From the NCBI GenBank assembly GCA_022839785.1, contig JALHJW010000008.1:137435-201434 (forward strand): 64,000 bases of DNA. The letters are read 5' to 3'. A program made the position numbers and the translations under genes. A model generated the notes under the pieces. The model saw only the letters and a list, made by a program, of their open reading frames with translations. It was not told the DNA's origin and did no database searches. Of the stretch, positions 55,765-64,000 are shown piece after piece (the stretch's first letter is position 1; the number at the start of each line of letters is the position of its first letter). The stretch is from Desulfovibrio sp. GTDB taxonomy: Bacteria > Desulfobacterota > Desulfovibrionia > Desulfovibrionales > Desulfovibrionaceae.

Positions 55765-57141
55765 TTATTTGCGGCGGGCGATCTGCCGCTGTTCCGCCCT
55801 GGTCACGGCCAGGGTCCCCGGGGCCACGTCCTTGGTGATGGTCGAGCCCGCACCGACCAGCGCGCCCGCGCCCACGGTCACGGGGGCGACCAGGGCCGTG
55901 TTGCTGCCGATGAAGGCGCCGTCCTCGATGATGGTCTTGTGTTTGTTCGTGCCGTCGTAGTTGCAGGTGATGGTGCCCGCGCCGATGTTCACCCCCTCTC
56001 CTATCTCGGCGTCGCCGAGATAGGTCAGGTGGCTGGCCTTGGAGCCGCGGCCGAGCACGGCTTTTTTCATTTCCACGAAATTGCCCACCTTGGCCTCGCG
56101 CTCCAGGATGGCCCCGGGCCTGAGCCGGGCATAGGGGCCGATGACGCAGCCCGGCCCCACCTCCGCCCCTTCCAGGTGCGAGAAGTGGCGCACGTGCGCG
56201 CCCTCGGAGAGCCAGCTCTCGGTGATGTGGGTGTAGGCGTCCACAACCACGCCGTGGTCGATGACCACGTCGCCCACGATTTCGCACGGGCCGGTGATGC
56301 GCGCGCCCGGCCGGATGGTGGCGCGGGGGCCGATGCGGCAGGCGGAGGGGTTGTGCAGCCTGACCCCGTGGTTCATGTGCTCGCGCACGATGTCCGCCCG
56401 CAGGTGCTCCTCGGCCTCGATGAGTTCACGCGGGGTGTTGATGCCCATGAGCGTGAGATCGTCGCCGCAGTTCACCGCGAGCACGGTGTTCTTGTCCGCG
56501 ATGGCCAGCTCCACGAGGTCGGTGATGTAGTACTCGCGGGCCGCGTTGCGGTTGGAAAGCCAGCCGAGCAGCGGCTCCACGAATTTCATGTCCAGGCAGT
56601 AGATTCCGGCGTTGACCTCGCGCGGGGCGGGGCCGTGCTTGGCCGGGTCGTAGTCCTTGGCCTCGATGATGGCGGCCACGCGGCCGTCCTCGTCGCGCAG
56701 CACGCGGCCGAAGGAGTTGGGCTCCGGGGCCTGGATCGAGAGGAAGGCCAGGGCGGCCTTCCTCTCCCGCGCCGTGGCCACGAGCAGACCGATGGCCTGG
56801 GGGGAGAGGAGGGGCGTGTCGCCGTTGACCACGACCACCCAGCGGTATCCGGCCTCCTTGAGGCGGGGCCAGGCGACCTTGAGGGCGTGGCCCGTGCCGA
56901 GCTGCTCCTCCTGGAGCACGAAACGGTCCTCGTGCTCGGGAAAGGCCTTTTGCACGTGGGCCGCTCCGAAACCCACCACGGTGTGCATCCGCCCCTCGAA
57001 GAGGGGGCTGAGGGCGCGGTGCACGTACCAGAGCATGGGTTCGCCCAGGATGGGCATCATGACCTTGGGCAGGTCCCGGGCGTGCATCCGCGTGCCCTTG
57101 CCCGCGGCCAGGACCAGGGCGCACGTGGCGGTGTCGTTCAT
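55765..57141 (-). CDS. glmU: bifunctional UDP-GlcNAc pyrophosphorylase / GlcN-1-P acetyltransferase
   Basis: A 458-residue enzyme with an N-terminal nucleotidyltransferase (LAAGKGTRMHARDLPKVMMP, then EQLGTGHALK) and a C-terminal left-handed beta-helix acetyltransferase (from about residue 250, VGNFVEMKKAVLGRGSKASHL and the TITCNYDGTNKHKT site). It supplies UDP-GlcNAc for peptidoglycan and lipopolysaccharide. AGGAG precedes the ATG. Confidence 0.96.
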   Translation of the reverse strand: MNDTATCALVLAAGKGTRMHARDLPKVMMPILGEPMLWYVHRALSPLFEGRMHTVVGFGAAHVQKAFPEHEDRFVLQEEQLGTGHALKVAWPRLKEAGYRWVVVVNGDTPLLSPQAIGLLVATARERKAALAFLSIQAPEPNSFGRVLRDEDGRVAAIIEAKDYDPAKHGPAPREVNAGIYCLDMKFVEPLLGWLSNRNAAREYYITDLVELAIADKNTVLAVNCGDDLTLMGINTPRELIEAEEHLRADIVREHMNHGVRLHNPSACRIGPRATIRPGARITGPCEIVGDVVIDHGVVVDAYTHITESWLSEGAHVRHFSHLEGAEVGPGCVIGPYARLRPGAILEREAKVGNFVEMKKAVLGRGSKASHLTYLGDAEIGEGVNIGAGTITCNYDGTNKHKTIIEDGAFIGSNTALVAPVTVGAGALVGAGSTITKDVAPGTLAVTRAEQRQIARRK

Positions 57142-57332
57142 GTCCTCTCCTGTGAAGCGTCCTTGGGACGCGGCTGGGACGCGGCACGGCTCGCGGTCCG
57201 TTTCCAGACGCGCGCCGGGACCGTAGCGGGCCTCGTCGCAGCCTCCCTAGCACGGCGCACGGGGATTGGAAAGCCGGGAACGGCCCCGGCGGCGCGGGAC
57301 CGCGCGACATGTGACAGGATTGGGAAAAGCCG

Positions 57333-58877
57333 TCAGTGCTCGCCGCGCAGCCGGGAACGACGCTCCTGGACCAGGGCTTCAAGGTCGAACTTCTTGATGC
57401 GGTAGCCCATCTGCCGGAGCGTGATGCCCAGCTCCCGGGCGGCGCGCGACTGTATCCAGCGGTGACGCTCCAGGGCGGAAAGGACCTCGCGCTTCTCGAT
57501 GTCCGAGAGGCTGGCGTGCTCTTCGGGGGCCACGGGAGGCCGAGCGCCCACGAGGAACTGGGGGGGGATGTCGCCCACGTCGATCTGTTCGCCCTCGACC
57601 ATGATCGAGAGCCGCTCCACCAGGTTCTCCATCTCGCGCACGTTGCCCGGCCAGGAGTAGCGGATGAGCATGTCCAGCGCCTGCGGGGTCAGGATCAGGC
57701 GGCGGGAGTACTCCTTCTCCATGGTCTCCAGGAAGTGGTTGAGCAGGGCCGGGATGTCCTCGGGACGCTCGCGCAGGGCCGGGACGCGGATGGGGAAGAC
57801 GTTGAGGCGGTAGTAGAGGTCCTCGCGGAAGAGCCCCCGCCGCACCTCCTCGGAGAGGTCCTTGTTGGTGGCGGCGATGATGCGCACGTCGACCTTGCGC
57901 GTCTTGGCCGAGCCCAGGCGCTCGAACTCCTTCTCCTGGATGACGCGGAGCAGCTTGGCCTGCACGGACAGGGTCAGCTCGCCGATCTCGTCCAGGAAGA
58001 TGGTGCCCTCGTGCGCCTCCTCGAAACGGCCCGGTTTGGGCGCGGTGGCCCCGGTGAAGGCCCCCTTCTCGTGGCCGAAGAGTTCGGATTCGAGCAGGGT
58101 CTCGGGCAGGGCCGCGCAGTTGACCTTGATGAAGGGGCGGGCATGGCGCTCGGACAGTTCGTGGATGATGCGCGCGGTGAGCGTCTTGCCTGTGCCGGAC
58201 TCGCCCAGGAGGAGCACGGTGGCCTTGGTGGGCGCGACCTTCTCGATCATCTGGCGGACGCGCTCCATGGGCTGGCTCTTGCCCACGATGAAGAAGCGCT
58301 GGAAGCTCTGCGAGAGCTTGGAGCGCAGCAGCGATATCTCCTTCTTGAGGGACTGTTCGCGCTCCAGGAAGTGCCGGTTGAGCTGGATGAACTGGCCGAT
58401 GAGGGTGGCCACCACGGAGAGGAAGTTGACGTCCTCCTCGAAGGAGACCTCGTCCGCGAAGAGGCGGTCCACGTTGAGCACGCCCACCGGCCCCGTGGCC
58501 GTGGACACGGGCACGCCGATGAAAGCGATGCGGCCGCGCTCCAGGCCGCGCGAGCGGGTCTTGTCCAGGAACAGCGGCTCCTTGGAGACGTCGGGCACGA
58601 TGAAGGGGCGGCCGGTCTGGAAGATGTGGCCGGTGACGCCCTCGTCCAGGCGGTAGACGCCGCGCTGCCGCTCCTCCGCGGTCAGGCCGTAGGAGGCGCG
58701 GATGGAGAGCTGGCCGGACTCGTCCAGCAGGGTCATGGTGGCCCGCTTCATGGACAGGGTCTCGGAAAGGATGCGCAGCACGTTCTCCAGGGTGAGGTCC
58801 AGATCGTGCGCCTGACCGATGATGAGACAGATTTCCCGGAGAACCTTGAGTTCGAGTACGCCGACCTTGGACTTCAT
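57333..58877 (-). CDS. nifA: NifA-type sigma-54-dependent activator
   Basis: A 514-residue enhancer-binding protein: GAF domain (about 20-170), AAA+ domain with Walker A GESGTGKT, GAFTGA sigma-54 loop (EKGAFTGATAPK) and Walker B IFLDEIGE, and a C-terminal Fis-type helix-turn-helix ending ARELGITLRQMGYRIKKFDLE, which is characteristic of NifA. The cysteine cluster of oxygen-sensitive rhizobial NifA is absent. ATG 58877 has GGAG upstream; a longer TTG start is less likely. It is about 50 kb from the nif genes of this window. A related, non-nif target is possible. Confidence 0.85.
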   Translation of the reverse strand: MKSKVGVLELKVLREICLIIGQAHDLDLTLENVLRILSETLSMKRATMTLLDESGQLSIRASYGLTAEERQRGVYRLDEGVTGHIFQTGRPFIVPDVSKEPLFLDKTRSRGLERGRIAFIGVPVSTATGPVGVLNVDRLFADEVSFEEDVNFLSVVATLIGQFIQLNRHFLEREQSLKKEISLLRSKLSQSFQRFFIVGKSQPMERVRQMIEKVAPTKATVLLLGESGTGKTLTARIIHELSERHARPFIKVNCAALPETLLESELFGHEKGAFTGATAPKPGRFEEAHEGTIFLDEIGELTLSVQAKLLRVIQEKEFERLGSAKTRKVDVRIIAATNKDLSEEVRRGLFREDLYYRLNVFPIRVPALRERPEDIPALLNHFLETMEKEYSRRLILTPQALDMLIRYSWPGNVREMENLVERLSIMVEGEQIDVGDIPPQFLVGARPPVAPEEHASLSDIEKREVLSALERHRWIQSRAARELGITLRQMGYRIKKFDLEALVQERRSRLRGEH

Positions 58878-59149
58878 TCCGTGCTCCACGGCTTGGGCTG
58901 ACAGCAAGGAACGTGCCTCGGCTCGGCGTTGTCCGGGCGGATGCTGGCTGGCGTCCGCAACAAGGCGGAACTGCTGGCGTTATTTTTGCCGACGAACGGG
59001 AGCGGGCTGTCCGGGCGCGGACATTACGTTTCCGAAAGGTTTACGATATTGCAAAAAAGACAGAGAGGCTGGCAAAAAACAAGGGATATTTTTACAATTT
59101 TGAACACGCCGCCGCCCCTGCCGGAGCACGGGCGGCGGCGTGCGCACGG
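58878..59149. other. 272-base gap between the nifA-type and ald genes
   Basis: AT-rich compared with the surroundings (59020-59100). It must hold the nifA-type promoter, but no sigma-54 or clear sigma-70 site was found. The hairpin at its end is given separately. Confidence 0.5.
59105..59142 (-). terminator. hairpin after ald
   Basis: A 13-bp perfect stem (59105-59117 with 59130-59142, 12-base loop) lies eight bases beyond the ald stop and is followed on the minus strand by an AT-rich run without a clean T-tract. Likely a terminator. Confidence 0.55.
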
Positions 59150-60256
59150 CTAGGCCAGGGCGGCCTCGGGAGTGGCGCAGGGCAGGCCGAAGGCCTCAGC
59201 CACGGCCCCGAAGGTCAGAGCGCCCTTGTGCGTGTTCAGGCCCAGGCGCAGGGGCTGGCTCTCGCGCAGTGCGTCCAGCCCCTTGTCCGCCAGCTTCAGC
59301 GCGTAGGGCAGGGTCTGGTTGACCAGGGCGAAGGTCGAGGTGCGGGGCACCGCGCCGGGCATGTTGGCCACGCCGTAGTGGACCACGCCGTCGATGACGT
59401 AGGTGGGGTCGGCGTGGGTGGTGGCCTTGATGGTCTCCACGCAGCCGCCCTGGTCCACGGCCACGTCCACGATGACCGAACCTTCCTTCATCAGGGAGAT
59501 CATGCTGCGTGTGACCAGCTTGGGAGCCTTGGCCCCGGGGATGAGCACCGCGCCGATGACGAGGTCCGCCTTGGCGACCATCTCGCGCACGTTGGCCTCG
59601 GTGGAGTTCATGGTCACGATGCGGCCGCCGAAGACGTCGTCCAGGTACTGCATGCGGGCGTGGTTCAGGTCCAGCACCGTGACGCGCGCGCCCAGGCCCA
59701 CGGCGATCTTGATGGCGTTGATGCCGACCACGCCGCCGCCCAGGATGACGACCTCGGCGGGCGGCACGCCGGGCACGCCGCCCAGCAGCATGCCGCGTCC
59801 GCCCTGCATCTTCTCCAGATGGTGCGCGCCGACCTGCGGGGCCAGACGGCCCGCCACTTCGGACATGGGCGAGAGCAGGGGCAGGCTCCGATCAGGCAAC
59901 TGCACGGTCTCGTAGGCCACGCCCGTGACCTTGCTCGCCAGCATGGCGTCGGTCAGGTCGCGCGCCGCGGCCAGATGCAGGTAGGTGAAGAGCAGCAGAT
60001 CCTCGCGCAGATAGCGGAACTCCTCGGGCAGCGGCTCCTTGACCTTGATCACGAGCTGCGCGCTCCAGGCGTCCGCGGCCCCGACAAGTTTGGCCCCGGC
60101 GGAGGAGTATTCTTCGTCCGTCAGGCCCGAGCCCAGGCCCGCGCCCTTTTCCACCAGCACGGTGTGGCCGCGCCGCACGAGCGCCTCCACGCCGCCCGGG
60201 GTCATGGCCACCCGGTTTTCCCAGCTTTTTATTTCCTTTGGCACTCCAACGATCAT
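59150..60256 (-). CDS. ald: alanine dehydrogenase
   Basis: A 368-residue NAD-dependent enzyme interconverting alanine and pyruvate with ammonia. MIVGVPKEIKSWENRVAMTP is the family start; substrate-site Lys and His (EKGAGLGSG, TYLHLAAARDLTD) and the nucleotide-binding VVILGGGVVGINAIKIAVGLGA follow. AAGGAGG lies nine bases before the ATG. It is flanked by a good promoter and a hairpin, so it is probably monocistronic. Confidence 0.95.
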   Translation of the reverse strand: MIVGVPKEIKSWENRVAMTPGGVEALVRRGHTVLVEKGAGLGSGLTDEEYSSAGAKLVGAADAWSAQLVIKVKEPLPEEFRYLREDLLLFTYLHLAAARDLTDAMLASKVTGVAYETVQLPDRSLPLLSPMSEVAGRLAPQVGAHHLEKMQGGRGMLLGGVPGVPPAEVVILGGGVVGINAIKIAVGLGARVTVLDLNHARMQYLDDVFGGRIVTMNSTEANVREMVAKADLVIGAVLIPGAKAPKLVTRSMISLMKEGSVIVDVAVDQGGCVETIKATTHADPTYVIDGVVHYGVANMPGAVPRTSTFALVNQTLPYALKLADKGLDALRESQPLRLGLNTHKGALTFGAVAEAFGLPCATPEAALA

Positions 60257-60294
60257 GGCGATTGCCTCCTTGCGTTCGTCGCTGAACAGGCCAA

Positions 60295-60323
60295 GCTCTA
60301 CCGCTCTCCATCTGGCCGGTCAA
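60295..60323 (-). promoter_or_regulatory. candidate sigma-70 promoter of ald
   Basis: On the minus strand TTGACC, 17 bases, TAGAGC. The -35 is close to consensus, the -10 weak; it ends 38 bases before the start codon. Confidence 0.4.
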
Positions 60324-60415
60324 TATGCCGGACAAAATTCGCAAAAAAAGGAAAAACACAGAATGTGCCGCGGCCTGTACGGCCGGGAGGTCGGATTCGG
60401 CCGCCCGGCCGCTGT

Positions 60416-62233
60416 TCAGCCTTCGTCCTTGAGGCGGCGGATGGTGCGGGAGTACGCCTGGAACACGTCCTGGCGGTTGAGCAGCCCGAGGATTCTGGTC
60501 TGGTCCTCTTGGTCCACCACCGGCACTTGGCTGTAGTCGGTGTCCACGAACTTGAGCAGGGCCGAATAGAGGTCGTCGCCGGGCAGGAGCATGGCCGGGG
60601 GGCGCATCAGGTCGCGCACCACGATGAGGTCGAAGAGGGCGTCCTCGTAGAGCACGCGGCGCACCTCCTGCAGCGGCAGGATGCCGACGATGGCGTCGTC
60701 CTCGCCGCGCACCGGGAAGTTCAATTCGTTGGTGTCGGCGATGACGTGGGTCAGGGCCTTGAGGTGCATGCCTTCCTCCAGCACCGTAACCCGGCCGGGC
60801 GTGAACACGTCCTTCACCTGGAGTTGCTCCAGGATGTTGATGGTGGCGTCGCTGGTGTGCGCCGGGGACTCGAACTTGTTTTCCACCTGGTTCTCGTAGA
60901 GGCTGACCTTGCGGCCCAGGACCAGGGTCACGGTGGCGGCCAGCATGAGCGGCGCGAGCAGGCCGTAGCCCTGGGTGATCTCGCAGACCATGACGATGGG
61001 GCCGATGGGAGCGCCCGAGATGCCCGAGAAGAAGGCGGCCATGCCCACCAGCACGTAGGCTCCGGGGTGCTGGGCCACGGAGGGGAAGAGGCCGTGCGCG
61101 GCCTGGCCCACCACGCCGCCGGTCATGCCGCCCACGAACAGGGCCGGGGCGAACATGCCGCCTGAAAGGCCCGAGCCGATGGTCAGGGAGGTGGCCAGGA
61201 TCTTGCCGAAGACGATGGCCGCCATGAGCAGCAGAGGCAGTTCGCCCGCGATGGCTAGCTCCAGCCAGCCGTAGCCGCCGGACAGGACCTCGGGGAAGAG
61301 CGCCCCGAAGCTGCCCATGAGCAGGCCGCCCAGGGCGCAGGTCCAGAGGATGCCGATGCGGCCGCGGATGCGCGCGAAGACCGAATATTTGATGAAGAAG
61401 AAGGACTTCACGTAGAGCCAGCCCGTCCCGGCGCAGGCCGCGGCCAGAAACGCGTAGAAGGGCAGCTCCAGGGGGCTTCTGAAGCGGAACGGGGGCACGG
61501 TGAGGATGGGGTCGGCGCCGTAGATCAGGGCGAAGACCGAGTAGGCCACCACGCTGGAGAGGACCGAGGGCAGCACGGCCTCGGCCTCGAAATCCTCGCG
61601 GTAGATGACCTCGATGGCCGTGAGCGCGCCGCCCAGGGGGGCGCGGAAGATGGCGCCGAGCCCCCCGGCCGCGCCCGCCAGGAGCAGGATGCGGCGTTCG
61701 CGCGTGGACAGGCCCAGGCGGTCGGCGAGCCACGAGCCGAGCCCCGCGCCGACCTGCGAGATGGGACCTTCCTGGCCCGCGGAGCCGCCCGCGGAGATGG
61801 TCAGGACGGCCATGAGCCCCCGGATGGCGGGAACGCGCGGCCTGATTTTGCCAAGCTGGCGGTGGAAGGCCTTGATCATGGCGTCGGTGCCGTCCGTGCC
61901 CGCCTGCACGCTTTCGGGGATGAAGCGCGAGACGAGCCAGCCGGTGAGCAGGCCCACGCCCGTGAGCAGGCAGGGAATGACCCAGGGCCGCCGCTCGGCG
62001 TGGAGCGCGCCGTGGAACAGGTTCTCGCCCACCGGGGCGGGCAGGTCGTACCCGGCCCACAGGCCGAGGAAGAGGTGGCGCAGGTACTCCACCCCCAGGT
62101 AGAAGAGAGCGGCGGCGAGCCCGGAGCAGACGCCCACCCCCACGCCCAGCACCAGCCAGCGCATGGCCGGAATCTGACGGTAGGTGCGCAGGAAGTGTCG
62201 CCAGCGCTCTATGGTCCTGAAGATGGGGCTCAT
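60416..62233 (-). CDS. ClC-type chloride channel/antiporter with CBS domains
   Basis: A 605-residue protein: ClC membrane core at about residues 25-430 and two CBS domains at about 460-595. The selectivity signature GGSAGQEGPISQVGAG has the gating glutamate in QEGP; further filter parts are GIFRAPLGG-type (GAIFRAPLGGALTAIE) and GSGLSGGMFAPALFVGG. The CBS pair probably senses adenine nucleotides. It may export chloride or fluoride; the typical fluoride-exporter motif is not obvious. Confidence 0.92.
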   Translation of the reverse strand: MSPIFRTIERWRHFLRTYRQIPAMRWLVLGVGVGVCSGLAAALFYLGVEYLRHLFLGLWAGYDLPAPVGENLFHGALHAERRPWVIPCLLTGVGLLTGWLVSRFIPESVQAGTDGTDAMIKAFHRQLGKIRPRVPAIRGLMAVLTISAGGSAGQEGPISQVGAGLGSWLADRLGLSTRERRILLLAGAAGGLGAIFRAPLGGALTAIEVIYREDFEAEAVLPSVLSSVVAYSVFALIYGADPILTVPPFRFRSPLELPFYAFLAAACAGTGWLYVKSFFFIKYSVFARIRGRIGILWTCALGGLLMGSFGALFPEVLSGGYGWLELAIAGELPLLLMAAIVFGKILATSLTIGSGLSGGMFAPALFVGGMTGGVVGQAAHGLFPSVAQHPGAYVLVGMAAFFSGISGAPIGPIVMVCEITQGYGLLAPLMLAATVTLVLGRKVSLYENQVENKFESPAHTSDATINILEQLQVKDVFTPGRVTVLEEGMHLKALTHVIADTNELNFPVRGEDDAIVGILPLQEVRRVLYEDALFDLIVVRDLMRPPAMLLPGDDLYSALLKFVDTDYSQVPVVDQEDQTRILGLLNRQDVFQAYSRTIRRLKDEG

Positions 62234-62330
62234 GGTCGCGTCCTGCGGCTCGTGTCCCGTTCCTGACGACGATGCCTACGTTTTTCGGCCATCACGCGCG
62301 ACGCGTGGGCCGGGCTGGCCGGACGTCATC

Positions 62331-63284
62331 CTAAGGCTCCGCGCCGGGTGCGGCCAGGATGCGGCGGGCCAGGCGGATGTCCTCCGTGATGCGCTCCACC
62401 AGGGCGGCGGGGCCGTCGAAGCGCATCTCGTCGCGCAGACGCTGCACGAAGTGGATGCGCAGGGTCTTGCCGTACAGGTCCCGGTCCAGGTCCATGACGT
62501 GGACCTCCACGCCCAGGGAGTGCTCCCCGAAGGTCGGATTGTGGCCCACGTTGGCCACGGCCTGCCGGGGCGGAGCGTCCCGCTCGCCAAGTATATCGGC
62601 CCAGACGGCGTAGACCCCGCGTTTGGGGACGAGTTCGTCGATGGGCTCCAGGTTGGCCGTGGGAAAGCCGAGCAGTCGCGCGCCGCGGCCCGCGCCGCGG
62701 ATGACCCGGCCCTTGAACTGGTAGAAGCGGCCCATGAGCGGCGGCAGTTCCCAGACCTCGCCCGCCTGCACCAGATCGCGGATGCGCGTGGAGCTGACCA
62801 CGGCTTCGCCGATGATCACGGGCCCCAACTGCTCCACGGAAAAGCCCAATTCGCCGCCGAGGCGGCGCAGCAGCTCGTAGTTCCCGGCCCGTCCCTTGCC
62901 GAAGGCGTAGTCGTAGCCGATGTAGAGGTGGCGCATGTGCAGGCCGTCCACCAGATAGCGGCGCACGAACTCCTCGGGCGGCAGGGCGGCCATGTCGCGG
63001 GTGAAGGGCAGGACCAGGCAGCACTCGACGCCCAGGGCGGAGATGAGTTCGAGCTTCTGGTCGAGCAGGGTGATGAAGGGCGGGGTTTTCTTGCCCGTGA
63101 GCACGCGCAGGGGGTGCGGTTCGAAGGTCACGACCACGGAGAGCAGGCCGCGTTTGACGGCGTGCTGCACCACGCGGGCGATCAGCTCCTGGTGTCCCTT
63201 GTGGACGCCGTCGAAGTTGCCGATGGTCACACAGGAGGCGGTGAGCGCCCCCGTCAGTTCGCGGGTGTCGTTGACGACGATCAT
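62331..63284 (-). CDS. ribF: bifunctional riboflavin kinase / FAD synthetase
   Basis: A 317-residue enzyme making FMN and FAD. The N-terminal adenylyltransferase has GNFDGVHKGHQELI and VSSTRIRDLVQAGEV; the C-terminal kinase begins near RGAGRGARLLGFPTANLEP and includes NVGHNPTF. ATG 63284 is preferred; the upstream extension is not conserved in character. It is 97 bases upstream of the ClC gene. Confidence 0.94.
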   Translation of the reverse strand: MIVVNDTRELTGALTASCVTIGNFDGVHKGHQELIARVVQHAVKRGLLSVVVTFEPHPLRVLTGKKTPPFITLLDQKLELISALGVECCLVLPFTRDMAALPPEEFVRRYLVDGLHMRHLYIGYDYAFGKGRAGNYELLRRLGGELGFSVEQLGPVIIGEAVVSSTRIRDLVQAGEVWELPPLMGRFYQFKGRVIRGAGRGARLLGFPTANLEPIDELVPKRGVYAVWADILGERDAPPRQAVANVGHNPTFGEHSLGVEVHVMDLDRDLYGKTLRIHFVQRLRDEMRFDGPAALVERITEDIRLARRILAAPGAEP

Positions 63285-63477
63285 GCGTGTGGTGCTTCCG
63301 GGCCGTAGCTGCGGCCCTGCATGGCTACCGCAAAGCCTCCCGAAGCGCAAGGGAAGGTCGGCGCGGGATGCCCGGGCGCGGCACGCCGCGCGGGCGCGCC
63401 GGGCGGAGGCGCAGCGGGCGCGGGAGCATGCCGGGAGCGCCGACGCGGCAAGGCTTGCTGACGACCCGGGATGTCAT

Positions 63478-63530
63478 CATAAAAATATATAATTATATTA
63501 ATATGATATCTGATAGAAAAAGGCGCTAAT
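63478..63530. other. AT-rich boundary segment
   Basis: About 50 bases consist mostly of A and T (ATATATAATTATATTAATATG) in a window that is otherwise strongly GC-rich. The segment may mark the edge of acquired DNA or hold the promoter of the next gene. No att repeat or tRNA was found. Confidence 0.6.
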
Positions 63531-63618
63531 CGCAGACTTTGTTGCTCCAGACAGTGTTGACTTAACCACCGTGGCTGGTGAACATGCGGTCACCATGTCT
63601 GCCCAGGTAGGAGGATGT

Positions 63619-63858
63619 ATGGAACCGAAGTTCACAATCAGCGTGAAGATTGATGGGGGAGTGCCGACGACGCCCAATGCTTTTGCGTGGGTAAAGGTAA
63701 TTCTCAACTGTATTGCGAGCGACGAGACAGGGACTTATCCGTCACTCATCATCAATGTTCCCGTTCAGGTCACTGCGGACAGCACACTTGCCGCGATTGA
63801 TTCGGTGGCGCGGAAAAAGGCGAAGGATTTGCTGACCGACGCCCTGGCTGCCATGTAG
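63619..63858 (+). CDS. hypothetical 79-residue protein
   Basis: A small protein with AGGAGG four bases before the ATG. It is mixed alpha/beta by appearance (SLIINVPVQVTADSTLAAID, then ARKKAKDLL helix), with no signal peptide or membrane segment. GC is lower than in neighbouring genes. No family recognised. Confidence 0.6.
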   Translation: MEPKFTISVKIDGGVPTTPNAFAWVKVILNCIASDETGTYPSLIINVPVQVTADSTLAAIDSVARKKAKDLLTDALAAM

Positions 63859-63864
63859 CCACCG

Positions 63865-63999
63865 TCAGGCGACATCCGCGAAGGGGAACATGTCCCGCCG
63901 CGTGCGCAGCATGGGGCGAACGGCGTCCTGCAACAGGACGGGAAGGCGCTCTGCTTCCTGCATCGCCTTGGTCAGTTCGAGCATCCTGAACCAGGCAAG
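63865..63999 (-). CDS. 3' end of an unrecognised gene
   Basis: The minus-strand frame is open from the window edge to a TGA at 63865, giving 44 C-terminal residues (ends RTRRDMFPFADVA). It is convergent with the small gene at 63619. The fragment is too short to identify. Confidence 0.4.
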   Translation of the reverse strand, partial: LAWFRMLELTKAMQEAERLPVLLQDAVRPMLRTRRDMFPFADVA

Positions 64000-64000
64000 A

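Noticed and set aside
58878..59149. A sigma-54 promoter for the NifA-type gene.
   Set aside because: A TTTTTTGCAATA stretch on the minus strand resembles a -12 element, but there is no GG ten bases upstream.
60257..60415. A terminator after the ClC gene.
   Set aside because: Repeats of GGCCG form small stems, but the T-rich run is too far from them to call a terminator with confidence.

Overview
The window is a GC-rich chromosomal segment that looks like a free-living, nitrogen-fixing, motile member of the Desulfovibrionaceae (sulfate-reducing Desulfobacterota). This assignment is an inference. It rests on the nif genes with a thioredoxin-like 2Fe-2S ferredoxin, the liv-type transport operon ending in a phenylacetate-CoA ligase, a symporter with its small accessory protein, the fliJ-motE-truA-panC-panD-metK order, many PAS/hybrid kinases and a 6S RNA placed next to zapA. 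No 16S, tRNA, CRISPR array or insertion sequence was recognised.

Layout. 1-7.6 kb: nif cluster (3' end of nifK, a degenerate NifB-NifX fusion, a 2Fe-2S ferredoxin, nifE, nifN, nifB), with a terminator and a sigma-54-like promoter before nifE and two strong hairpins before nifB. 7.8-9.7 kb: an EF-hand protein and an ECF sigma / small membrane protein / CpxP-CnrX-like periplasmic protein trio. 9.7-11.9 kb: AhpD-like protein and TSUP exporter divergent from a LysR regulator. 11.9-16.2 kb: hicB-hicA toxin-antitoxin pair, a hybrid histidine kinase and its overlapping periplasmic binding protein. 16.3-19.4 kb: sodium:solute symporter with accessory peptide, a DDAH-type hydrolase and a Mop molybdate-binding protein. 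19.5-26.6 kb: branched-chain amino-acid type ABC operon with two tandem binding proteins and phenylacetate-CoA ligase. 26.9-35.5 kb: MFS transporter, YgjP-like protease, lipoprotein, flavin reductase, CRP-like protein, orphan YcaO, and an overlapping chain YitT / SAM hydrolase / membrane protein / cobS. 35.5-45 kb: large PAS hybrid kinase, then fliJ, motE, truA, a FliD-like protein, panC, panD, metK. 45-50.6 kb: second TSUP protein, a coiled-coil membrane protein, a DUF2318-ABC transporter operon and a GT-C glycosyltransferase. 50.6-63.3 kb: a second binding-protein/kinase pair, rny, 6S RNA, zapA, a short ZapB-like gene, glmU, a NifA-type activator, alanine dehydrogenase, a ClC channel and ribF. 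The last 0.5 kb is AT-rich and holds unrecognised genes.

How the genes work together. NifB builds NifB-co, NifEN matures it to FeMo-co, and NifDK receives it; the Mop protein and the NifA-type activator near 58 kb are plausible remote partners. Two separate gene pairs couple a periplasmic binding protein to a membrane histidine kinase, so ligand-triggered signalling is a recurring theme. The 54-57 kb block is a compact cell-division and envelope/RNA housekeeping group. The least explained items are the cysteine-poor NifB-NifX fusion, the FliD-like protein overlapping truA, the orphan YcaO, the DUF2318-ABC operon with stacked inverted repeats at its promoter, and the AT-rich right end.
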